Shown here piece by piece: positions 1-11,100 of a DNA stretch of 64,000 bases (within the stretch, counting starts at the first letter, position 1; each line of letters opens with the position of its first letter). Source of the stretch: an uncultured Lachnospiraceae bacterium (lineage in GTDB: Bacteria; Bacillota; Clostridia; Lachnospirales; Lachnospiraceae); contig CAJTMC010000017.1 in NCBI GenBank assembly GCA_910577115.1, forward strand, positions 16,052 through 80,051, given 5' to 3'. Under the pieces are notes generated by a model. The model was given only the letters and a program-made list of their open reading frames with translations. It had not been told where the DNA came from and did no database searches. A program made the translations under genes and the position numbers.

Positions 1-2009
1 GCTTTCATGGAAACCCTCGGCGTATCTTTCTCGCCTTTCGGCGCGTCACTCAAGGCTACGACTGTATCCTGCGCTTCTTTCTCCGAAATATATTGATTAA
101 ATGAATTTTCAAAAATAATTCCCTTTGCTTGGAAACCATCAGCAGTTATGGCAACAGTTGCATTCCATAACTTGTTTGTATTTTTGTATGTCGGATACCC
201 GTTCTCTGTGCTGACTGAAAGTACGCGTTCACTCCAACGTCCATCCTCCCCCATACTGTAATAATTGTAACCATGCCCATAGTATGACGTAATGCGCACC
301 GCATTTTTATCAATATCAACGCCCTTGTTCAATGTCTGTATACTTGGTGTCGCACTCGCATTCTTAAGTGTAATATTCGGAAGTCCGATTACAAGCATTT
401 CCTCGTAATTCCCCGGCTGTATTTCAATCGTAACACGCTCATTGTTTGGTCTGTCCATATAATAAACCGCAATCAGCGCATCATTAATTGACTGGAACTC
501 ACAGCCTTCTTTTCCAACGGTAAGGACAGGTCTGTACGCCGTTTTTTTCTCATCCTCGTCTGTTTTTCCAAAGCTGATTTCCTTCGTCAGGTTTTTCCCC
601 TCAACTTTTACATTTGATGTAAGCTTTTGCGTATAAGAACCGCTCTTTACTTCTACTTTATATACACCATCTCTTAACCGGATTCCGTCTGTTCCCGTAA
701 ATGTGTATACATAGCCTTCCTCGTCCAAGTTTGTGAAAACAAACTCAGCGCCTGCAAGGTCGCGTGCCGTTGCCCCTTTTGGAGCAATGTTTACTTTATA
801 AGTGGGCTTTTTCTCAAACACCAAATCCTTTGTTCCATTTTCCGTAGCAGATATGCTTCTGCGGGTCAGTGCATAATCATTTACCATTCCCGCATGAATA
901 TCATATGTAATTCCTTTTTGCAGATAAAGTGTATATGCGTCTCCATTAATATTGATTTCAGGCTTGTAAATCTCATCTGCTGCAAAAATAAGCGCAAGCT
1001 TTGAAATCTCCGATGTGTTAAGTCCCTTAATCTTACCGCTTACCGTCACAAGATCCACTGCATTCACATTGATATTAAAAGCAGTTGCACCACCGCCCTT
1101 TACAAGCGCAAGCTCACGCGCGCTGTGAATCACATAGGAATTTGCTCCCTCAAGGGAAACATCATATGTATACTGCTCGCACAAATCAACCGCATAAGTT
1201 CCGTTCTGCACAAGCGCGGTTTTCACCTCGCCGGATTCTCTGCTTGTGAATACAACCTTATATCCTGCCGGAATATCCGCAGGCGCCGTCACGGTTCCCG
1301 AAACGGATACCCTTGCCGGACTCTCAACTGTCACTCTTGCCACAACCAGCTTTTCCGTCAATGTATAAAGTTTGTACATTCCGGTTTCCGCTGCATAGTA
1401 GGTCAGAACCGTACCATTCTCCAAGCCTGTATGGTCCTGCTCCGTCTTTGCGCCGCTCGGACTTTCAAGCGTGTAGGTGTTAACGCTCTTTGCAGAGTTT
1501 GCACTTGCCGCAACGGTAAGAATATCACCCGCCTCCGCATATACGCTCAAATACACCGTATCCGTCATGGATTTGTTGGAATAAAGATACCCATTGTAGG
1601 TATTATCCGCAAATTTGAGCGACTTTTCATCGTACCGCGTCACGTCTTTGTTGACGGTACGCAGTCTGTGTGTATTTTTATTTCCGCCGTCATCGAAAGC
1701 AAAAAGCGTGTCACCCGCCTTGTTCCTGATCGCAAAAGACGTAATATTCTCACCGGCTGTTCCCGCCGTCTTTCCCGGATAAAATCCGTTCAGGACGCTT
1801 TTGGTAATCATGTTGTTGTAACCCTCGCCAAGATCTTGTGCACCAAAATCATAAACATCAATGTTTCCGTTCTCGTTCTTGCCTTCCATCTTCTTTGGCA
1901 GTTCGGATGCACTGCCGGCAGGCTCTGTTGCAGCCGCCGTCATTCCCGACACAAGCATCGCGCCTGTCAGAACGAGTGCCAAAAATGATTTTGTCTTATG
2001 CTTTTTCAT
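1..2009 (-). CDS. Secreted pectin methylesterase (CE8), N-terminal 669 residues; runs off the left edge
   Basis: The reading frame stays open from an ATG at 2009 to the window edge. A strong site (AGGGAGGTAA) lies just upstream of the start. Residues 1-27 form a signal peptide (MKKHK, then a hydrophobic LALVLTGAMLVSGM core). Residues 35-180 form a beta-rich module beginning NIDVYDFGAQ, which resembles the WDFGG module of the next gene. Two Ig/carboxypeptidase-regulatory-like modules follow (VSGTVTAPADIP, VSGKIKGLN). From about residue 510 the right-handed beta-helix of a pectinesterase starts: PGNYEE near residue 534 is region I (GxYxE), followed by ITLKNAS and AKGIIFENSFN. The catalytic regions (QDT, DFxFG, LGRPW) would lie left of the window, so activity cannot be judged. 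It is the downstream neighbour of a larger paralogue in the same direction, suggesting tandem duplication of a pectin-use gene. Confidence 0.8.
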   Translation of the reverse strand, partial: MKKHKTKSFLALVLTGAMLVSGMTAAATEPAGSASELPKKMEGKNENGNIDVYDFGAQDLGEGYNNMITKSVLNGFYPGKTAGTAGENITSFAIRNKAGDTLFAFDDGGNKNTHRLRTVNKDVTRYDEKSLKFADNTYNGYLYSNKSMTDTVYLSVYAEAGDILTVAASANSAKSVNTYTLESPSGAKTEQDHTGLENGTVLTYYAAETGMYKLYTLTEKLVVARVTVESPARVSVSGTVTAPADIPAGYKVVFTSRESGEVKTALVQNGTYAVDLCEQYTYDVSLEGANSYVIHSARELALVKGGGATAFNINVNAVDLVTVSGKIKGLNTSEISKLALIFAADEIYKPEININGDAYTLYLQKGITYDIHAGMVNDYALTRRSISATENGTKDLVFEKKPTYKVNIAPKGATARDLAGAEFVFTNLDEEGYVYTFTGTDGIRLRDGVYKVEVKSGSYTQKLTSNVKVEGKNLTKEISFGKTDEDEKKTAYRPVLTVGKEGCEFQSINDALIAVYYMDRPNNERVTIEIQPGNYEEMLVIGLPNITLKNASATPSIQTLNKGVDIDKNAVRITSYYGHGYNYYSMGEDGRWSERVLSVSTENGYPTYKNTNKLWNATVAITADGFQAKGIIFENSFNQYISEKEAQDTVVALSDAPKGEKDTPRVSMK

Positions 2010-2130
2010 TTTACCTCCCTTTCCGCCGTTTTAACGGCAATAAATTTCCTCCGCATATTATAGAACGCTTTTATACAATATAGCAAATTTCGAATAATAT
2101 TTCAACATATGCTTTGGATATTTTTCATAA

Positions 2131-2160
2131 AAGAGGAGCTGCAACCGTGCAGCTCCCCTT
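2131..2160 (-). terminator. Rho-independent terminator after the 3596-residue pectinesterase gene
   Basis: A 12-bp stem with a single mismatch (GGAGCTGC pairing with GCAGCTCC at its core) and a 6-nt loop lies 25 bp past the stop codon. In the leftward direction it is followed by CUUUUAU. It separates the two pectinesterase genes, so the downstream one probably has its own promoter. Confidence 0.7.
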
Positions 2161-2184
2161 CATAAATAACATTTCAGACAAATA

Positions 2185-5100
2185 TTATTTATCTACAATC
2201 TTAAACTTCAATACCTTCTGTCCATAGAAGCCTCCGTCTACTCCGGAAATGCCTCTTACAGTCACAGAACCTGTTCCCTTTCTGGTATTGTTCTTGTAGC
2301 TTCCCGGTACAATCTCAATGTTTACACCGAGCTTGTATTCAGGACCGACAAAGTTCACAATATCCTCTGCCGTAAGCTGTACAGGATTTCTTCCGTCATA
2401 AGACATCGAAGCTTTCTTGTTAAATACAAAGTTTCTCTCTTTCGCAAGGTTCTTCGCTATTCTGTATCGCACAGTATACCGCGAATTTGCCACATAGTTC
2501 TTAGTGTCTATCGGTTTGATTGTAATTGTCTTTGCTGCTGCATCATAGATCAATGTGTAGTCCTTGCCAAGATTCAGTTTCACACCTGCCGTATTCTTTA
2601 CTACAGTTGCTTTTGCAAGTGCTTTTCCGAGATTCTTTGCTGCTGCATCCACATAAATATCATCTGGTACGGTAATGCATGTCGCAAAGTCTGCTGCTAC
2701 TATGTCAAATTTTGCAACTTCAATGTTCTTGCCTTTGCATGCACCCTTACCTGAGATTGTTACTCTTACTGTAGAACCTGCTGCTTTCTTCCGCTTATCA
2801 GAATATGTATACTTCGCAGTATAATCTCTGCCTTCCTTCAGGAAGTACCGGTTGCCATACGGATCTGTTGCAGTAACTGATGTCAGCTTCGCACCCTTTG
2901 GCGAATAAGGAAGTGTTACACCCTCTGTATCAAACTTAAATCTTGACATATCAACAGGGTTGATTGTAATCCTCTCCGTCCAGCTGCCGGAAACGTTGTT
3001 TCCGATACCCTTTACGGTTACGGTTGCCTTTCCTGCCTTTGTGTTGTTCTTGTAAGTTACGGTGTAATCCTCACCAATCTTTAATGCCCTATCCTTAGTT
3101 GTCTTTAATTCAAGTCCTTTAACTGTAACCGGTGTTCCGGTATAGTTATTTGAACCAAAGTTAAAGTCCTTATCCCAGCTTATCCGTATTTCTGCAGCAG
3201 ACGTTGTAGATTTCCTATTCAATTTTGCCTTCTTAATGTTGAAGGTAAGTGTCTTAGAACCTACATACATTGTATTGTCATCGTCTGCACTCGGTTTTGC
3301 GGAAACGATTACGGTTGCCTTTCCTGCATTAATGTTGTTTCTGTATGCAATGCTCAAATCCTTCTCAGAAAGACCTGCCGGAAGATTCTTGCAAACAATA
3401 CCCGGCTCAATTGCGTAGCCTGTATAGAATGCATTCTTTGCCGACGCGTCAAGACTAATCTTTGCTTTGCTGATATCTACAACCTTAACCGGATCGTTCT
3501 TAGATGGCTTATCAACTACCTTGTACTCTACTGTACGTACACTGTTCGGGTCAATGATAAATCCGTCTACTGTTCTTCCGTCAATTCCTCTGCCGAGTCC
3601 TGTCAGTGTTACGCTGTAAATATTAGGATCGTCTTCGCTTCCACCATTCCAGTTTACTTCGTAATCAAGTCCTTCCGCAAACTTGACAATCTTTGTGTCG
3701 CCGCTTGCAGTTGTATACTTGTACGTTACATATGTCGTTGACGGCTGTCTGAGATCCGCATTCTTGCCTGTGTTGCGTATAATTGAAGGTACGATAATCT
3801 CGCAGTCTTCAAGTCTTACCACGATGACAGTTTCTGCCGGAAGCTCTGAAACCGTATATTTAAAGCTTACAACAGCGCTCGCAGCAGTGCCCTTAATTGC
3901 AACTGCCTTAATTGTTACAGTTGTGTCAATAACAATTGGAGTTGTATATGGTGTACTGTCGGCCGTCGGGTTTGTTCCGTCCAATGTGTAATAAACGATT
4001 GCGTCTTCTGTTGCGCTCGTCAGTTCAACTTTTGTTCCCTTTTCTACCAGGCCTTGTGCCACGCTTGCCTTAGGCTCTGCAACACTTGTCCCCGGATCTG
4101 TTGTCTTTACTGTGTAAGTATAGCTTACAACATCACTGTTGTCATAGCCTTCCTTTACTGCAATTGCTTTAATTGTTACCGCTTCATTAATTGTAATCGC
4201 TTCTGTATACTTCGTGCTGCCTGTTGTCGGATCTGTTTCGTCTGTGGTGTAGTAAATATCTGCACCTTCCGCACTTGCAAGCGTTACCTTTGTTCCCTTT
4301 TCTACCTCACCGGAATCCGGTGTTGCAACAGGATTCGTTAATTTTGTTGACGGTGTATCTGTTATTGTGTAGCTGAACTCAGCAGCTTCACTGTCCTGAT
4401 ATCCTGCTTTTCTTGCAATTGCCTTGATTGTTACAGCTTTGTCAATCGTAATTTCAACCGGAGACGCAGCCTTTGTTCCGTTTGTTGCAGGATCTTTTCC
4501 GTCTGTGGTGTAGTAAATATCCGCACCTTCCGCACTTGTAAGCGTAACCTTTGCTCCTTTTACTACAGCAGCTCCCGTGCCCGGAAGTGCAGTCACTTTT
4601 GACAGAATCGGAAGCGATGACTCTTCTACTGTGTATTCCAGTGTAACAGATGCACTGTCCAGACAGTCTTCCTTCACTGCAACTGCCTTTATTGTCATTG
4701 TTTTGTCAATTGTAATAACTGCAGGTGACAAAACTTCTATTCCGTTTGTTCCTGACGGTTCCGTGCCATCTGTTGTGTATCGAATGTATGCGCCTGCTGT
4801 TGCACTTGTAAGCGTAACCTTTGTTCCCTTATCGACCTTGCCCTGCTCTACATCTGCTGTAGGCGCTTCTACCTGTACCGGCGTTTCTCCCTTAACCGTA
4901 TATGTAAATTCGCTTACCGGAGCGCTTACATTTGTATCTTTTACAGCAATCGCTTTAATTGTTGTTGTCTTGTTAATAACAATTGCCTGTTTCTTGTATA
5001 GCAGTTCCGCCTTCTTTGTCGGTTCTGTTCCATCTATTGTAAAGTAAATATTGGCGCCTTCTGTTGCACAGCTTAACGTAACTGTTGTGCCCTTCTCTAC

Positions 5101-8100
5101 CTCACCCGGTGTTACAGATGCTTCCGGTGCTTTAATTAAGTTCTCGCGGGATACAACATTGTACTCAAAGCTTGTGACATTACTCTTAATGCCATCCTTT
5201 TCCGCGTATGCCCAAACAGTCACTTTGCCTTCCGTGGTGCCAAGCGAAACCGGTTTTCCTTCTTCATAAGGTGTCCAACCATCGTCTGCCGGCTTGCTTT
5301 CGCCGATTGCATAGTAAATTGTTGCGCCTTCTGTTGCACAGCTTAACTCAATTGTCGTTCCTGTCTCTACGTCACTACTTGTCGCGCTGGAAACAGGTTC
5401 TTTTACTACCTTTGTCTCATCATAAGTCAAATACATTGGAGTCCAGCCGTCGAAATAATCTGCCTTTACCGGTAATACATCCGGCTGTTTGTATTTCAAC
5501 TTTCTAACCGTGCCATCCTTCGGAACGATTTCCGTTCCATCCGGTAATTTTGTATTGTACTCATAGTAATTCGGATTGTCTTTTGCACTTGCGCCGGACA
5601 TATCCTGCCATCCTGCATCTGTAATCAGGTCTGCGCTCATTTGTGTCGTATCTGCAAAGATAACTCTTGCGCCTGCTCTCCACGGTCTTCCCAAATCACC
5701 AAAACCGTTATTGTATGTCTTGCCGCGCGTTATCGTACAGTTCGTGAAAAGATAACCATGTTTTGAATCTGCCTGATTTACTGCAATATAACCACCGTAC
5801 TTTTTATCCGTATCACTGTATCCTGCGAAGCAAAGCTCACACTCATCATATACCGAGTTACTGTCACCGAACAAGAAGTCCGTATTACCTTCTAAGAGAC
5901 ATTTCTTGAAATATGAATGTACGCCGCCGCTTCCTGTGTAGACAGTATCCTGGCTTCCGTAAAATTCGCACTGATAAAATTCTGCATGATCAGCATCTAT
6001 CGCAATCGCTGCCGCACGCTCCGTTGCCGCTTTGCTTGCAACCTGTGCATTTGTCAAACCTGCTTTTCTGACAAACGTAATGCCAGAGTCGGTTCCCTCT
6101 GTATGAACCTCTACACCATCCGCGATCTCTTCCTCCGTAATGTATCTGTTGAAAGAATTTTCAAAGATAATATTTTCGGCTCTAAAATATGCAGACTTAA
6201 CCTGTACGGCACATCCCCATCTGTCAGCATTACCTTTAATCTGTTTATCATGCGCTCTGGCTTCGTCATAGAATCCGTTCTTTGCACTATAGTATGCATA
6301 GCCGATACCATAATACCATGTAAGCGTTACTTTTCCATTCGGAGCCTCATCATTTGTAAATGTAATATAAGGTGTATTTACAATAACCTGCTCTCTATAA
6401 GTTCCGGGAGCAATGTGAACCGTAATACGTTCTGCCTCGTTTGTAGGTTTCGGTGTCATGCGTTCTGCCGCTTTGACAGCCTCTCTCACCGTATTATAAT
6501 TGTTTTTCTTGCCCGGATAACCTACATAAATGTCTGACGCCCTTGGTATTGTAGCCGTAGTTTTCGCTACAAACATCAAATCCTTATATACAATTTCCCC
6601 AGCCACAGTTACATGTGCATCCAGCTTCTCATAGTTTCCTCCGCTTACTGTAGCATCTGCAACATATTCGCCATTTCTCAGCTTAACAGAATAACTGCTG
6701 TCATTTACTGTCGCTGTATATGCATAATTGCTGTCCGGATTCCCTTTTTCATCAAGCAGAGTGAACTTCAGTTCTGTTACCTTTGATTCACCCTCCAATC
6801 CGATAAATCCGCCTGTCACTTCGTGTCTCGGTTTAAGTCTGACTGCAATATCTTCCTCACAGTCTTCCACCTTATTAATAGTAGGAGCACTGCTCACTAC
6901 ATAATCATCCACGCCTTCCATTTGGATTGTATACTCCAAACCGGTCTCCAAATGTGCCTCAAACGTCTTATTTTCTTTATTAATCTCAAGGTTTACACTG
7001 TCTGCGTTTGAATCTGCAGGCGGCACCATCGTAACTGCAAGTCTCGAAACATCATATCCATCTGCAAAGCCGACAAATTTACCGCTGTATACATACATGG
7101 ATTTCTGTTCAACTGCCAATACCTTACCCGTTATGGCAGGAGAATCTGCCGGTATTGTGATATTCTTGCTGTCACTGGTAAATCCGTACCCTGGTGCACC
7201 TGATAATACTGCCAAATAATCATATCCGCCAGCCAAAGACACCTCAAAGTTCTTGCCTTCTACTGTCGCAACTGTTTCCTGCTTTGTGGTCTGATTTACA
7301 AATTTTACAGTATAATCGCTGCCAATATCATATGTCTTTGTGTCAATTGTACCACTTACCTTCACACCCGGAATTCGCATAACCCTGTGGTACATAGCCT
7401 TTCCGGCACCCTGACATTCCATCCAAATCTTATAAGAGCCGCTCTTTTCCGCAATAAACTCAACCTTTTGGAAGATCTGTCCGCTTCCTAATACCACACT
7501 GTCTTTCTGACCTTTTGCCAATCCCTGACCTTCAAAGTAACATGTGTTAGGACCATATTGGCTTCCGCTTAAATGCTGTCCTGCATAAACGACGATCTTA
7601 TCGCCTGAAACGGCCTTAATTGTGATATTTCTAGTGTCTGAACTTCCGGTTCCTGCACAGTACCATGCACCTACCGCCTGATAGTCATCATACTTCTTGT
7701 TTGAGCCGCTTCCGGAAATACTATAAAGTAATTTCTTAAACTCTGCATCGCTGTTACCCAATTCAGAGTATAATCTGTCACCGCTCTTATGCGTTATGGT
7801 CAAATCGCCAAAAGCATATTCGCCGTCTGCTTTGAACGTAGGTTTTTCCACTCCGGCATTAATCAAGTCAGCGCTAATCCACTTTGCCGCAGTTACATGA
7901 TTCTCATATTTATCAGTATCTTCCTCTACCTTACCTCCGAAATCCCATACGTCAATCTTACGGTTATCAGGTACAACAACTTCCTCAATCGCTTTTACTC
8001 TGATGTATCCAAAGTAACCGCCTTTTGTTACGGTAATTGTTGCAAAACCGTCTGTTCCTTGGCAAACAAACGTTTCTTCCTTCCCGTTTGCTGTCTCGTT

Positions 8101-11100
8101 ATTTTCTACACCGTCAACAGTGTATTTTTCACCACCGTAGATTTTCACCGTCACTTCGGTCGGTCCATCTGCAGGCACTTTGATTATCGTATAGGTTGCG
8201 GGATTCTTTGTGGGATCACCATTTACCTGTGCCCAGTCGTCTCTACCCTTTGTTGAGAACTTTCCGCCGTTGGAAGCATCAATTTCAAGTCCGTCCAAAG
8301 TACCTGTTTTTCCTTCACCAATGTCCACAGCCCCCTGCATATAGCTGCTTCCTCTTCCGAAGTTCCACTCTGTACGTTTACTGAAATGGAGTGCATAATC
8401 AGTCACGGCAGCTCCCTCTACCTTAAGCTGTGCAGGTGTATCAGCTACATATGGATAATTCGCGCTTACACTGACAGAATATGTTCCGTCTCTTAATAAA
8501 ATCTCATCGGAACCCTTCTTTTCATATGTATAGCCTTCTTCATTCACATTTGTAAATACAAGAGCAACTTCTGCCGGATTAATCGCGTTTTCATCAAAAC
8601 TTGTAAATGTAATGGTTACTTTATGTGTTTCCTGATCTTCAAACGTAATATCTGTTGCCGCTGCAGCTGTATTTAACTCAGATGTTACAAGCTTGTAATC
8701 ATTAATTCTTGTTCCCGTTGCTGTTACAGTGTATACTGTATCTTTCTTCAGCGTCGCTTCATACGTTCCATCGTTTCCTGCTATATCCTCAACAGTATGT
8801 GTTCCGTCTTTTTCTGCAAATTTAAATTTCAAGTCAGCCGGAATATCCTTACCTTCTGGGAATATAACATTTCCTGTTACTTTTGCCAAAGTCATTCCTT
8901 CTGCTGTGATATCTTGGTTTATGTCAGACGCACCTTTGGCAACATCAACTTCTGCGCCTTCCGGAATCGTAACGCCATACGTTTCATCGCTCAAAGTAAT
9001 ACCGTATTTTGCACCGGTATATAACTCAGCTTCATACGTATTGTCACTCTTAATTTCTGTCTCAATGACAAACTTTGATGCACGGTCCGTTTTTTCCGTG
9101 AATATTACACTCAGACCGCCCGGTGCACCAGACGGCAATGTTACGGAACCTGATATTTTAATTACTGGAATCGGATCTACCTTGATAATTCCAAGATAAC
9201 CACCCTTCTCAGATACATCAATCGTTACATAACCGTCTTTTCCTTCACATGTAAATGTTTCTCCCGTTTTGTTCTCAGATACGGTATTCTTTATGCCATC
9301 AACTGTATATGATTCGTCATTATACCATGTTAAAGTTACATAACTGGCTCCGTTAACGGGAACCTTAATAATTGTTCCTTTGTTTACCTGTGCCCAGTCA
9401 TTATTATTAGTCACATTAAACTTTCCGTTATTTGTTGCATCTATTTCCAGTCCTTCAAAAGTTCCGGTTTTCCCCTCCGAAATATTTTTATCCGCTGTCA
9501 TGACGGGTCTAAGTTCACTGTCTTTCTTAAAACTCCACTCCGTACGTGTCACAGCCGGTTTCTTGGTAAATGTAATCGTCTTATCCGTTGTAGCCGTGCT
9601 CATCTTCGCAGGAGTAAAGTTATAGCCGCTTGCGCCTGTTACTGAAACTGTATAGGTTACGCCCTGATTTAAAGTAACAGTATATTCGTCTCCCGTAATT
9701 GTTGCCTCAACCGCTGTTCCAGTTGCTGGTGTGAATGTAAGTGTTAAGCCAGCCGGAATTGTTTCTCCGGTCGGGAATACAATTTTTCCGGTTATCTCCT
9801 CTTCGTTACCCGGAACTTCTTCGCGGGTTACGACAATCTTTTTCAGATATGTATTCGGTCCTGATACAAGTGTTACATATTGATCCGTTTCGGCTGCATT
9901 TGTCACATCATATGAATACTCGCCATTTGGATCTGTTGCTGCTACGCCGTCCACCGTATAATTTGTATAATTTGCGCCGGCACTTACTATCTGCACTTTT
10001 CCTTTGCCTGATACAGGGATTTTAACGGTAGTTCCATCATTTACCTGCACCTGTTTATCATCAACTCTTACATCAAATTTGCCGCCTGTAAGAACCAAAC
10101 CATTATATGTTGTTCCTGTCTTATTGCCTGACTCAAGCATCATAGGATCAGTCGAAGTGCTGAAGTCCCATATTGTACGCTCGACAAAATTGAGCGTACA
10201 GGTTGCATCAGCTCCTTTTACCTCAAGTGATTTTGACGATGCAGGATCAAGCATATATGGATATAAATCATTTAACGCGATAGAATATACGCCGTCTCTT
10301 AATTGCGCCTGACCAAGATCTGTAATCACATGCTTATCCCCGTCCGCATGTGTGAATGTCACTTTTACTTTACTCTGAACCAGCTTATTATCATAACTGC
10401 TGATGTCAAAGTTCACTCCATATTTCTGTTTTTCAGCAAACGTAATATTTACTGTTGTGTCGTCTGCCGTAGTAACAGTCGCCGGAGCCGGAGCGGTAAT
10501 TTCATAGTCATTTGCTCCCGTTGCCGATATTGTATACTCTGTATCTTTCTGCAGGCTGACTGTATATGCAGGCTTTGCCTGTGTTTCATCAATTGTTACT
10601 TCAGGCATGTCGCCGTCTGCTGACTTGAAAACGAGCTTGAAATCTGCCGGAAGCGTACCGCCCGGGAAATCAATTTCTCCGGTCACTTCCGCCGTTGCAA
10701 CAGGAGCGTAATCTGCTGTACGTTCTACCGTAATGCTTTCAAGATACTCGCCCGATTTCGTCGCTTTCAGCAAAAGATATGATCCGTCAGGCTTATTCGT
10801 ATATTGCCCATTGTTTTCTATAGAATAACCTGTTGTATTATTCAACATTTTTATAGTCACAGTTCCCGTCCCTTTTACAGGAATTTTTACTTCTGTGTTG
10901 AGATTAAACTGCACTCGTTTGTTAGCAGGCTGCACATCAAACTTTGTCGAACTGCCATTCGCAGTAATTAATAAACCGTTATAATTTACATCTGTTCCGG
11001 TTGTTCCGCCCGACTTAAGCATAGGATCGCCTGCCGTAAAATCCCATACATCGCGCTCTTTTACTTTAACTGTATATGTTGCGGCATTTTGTCCTACTGT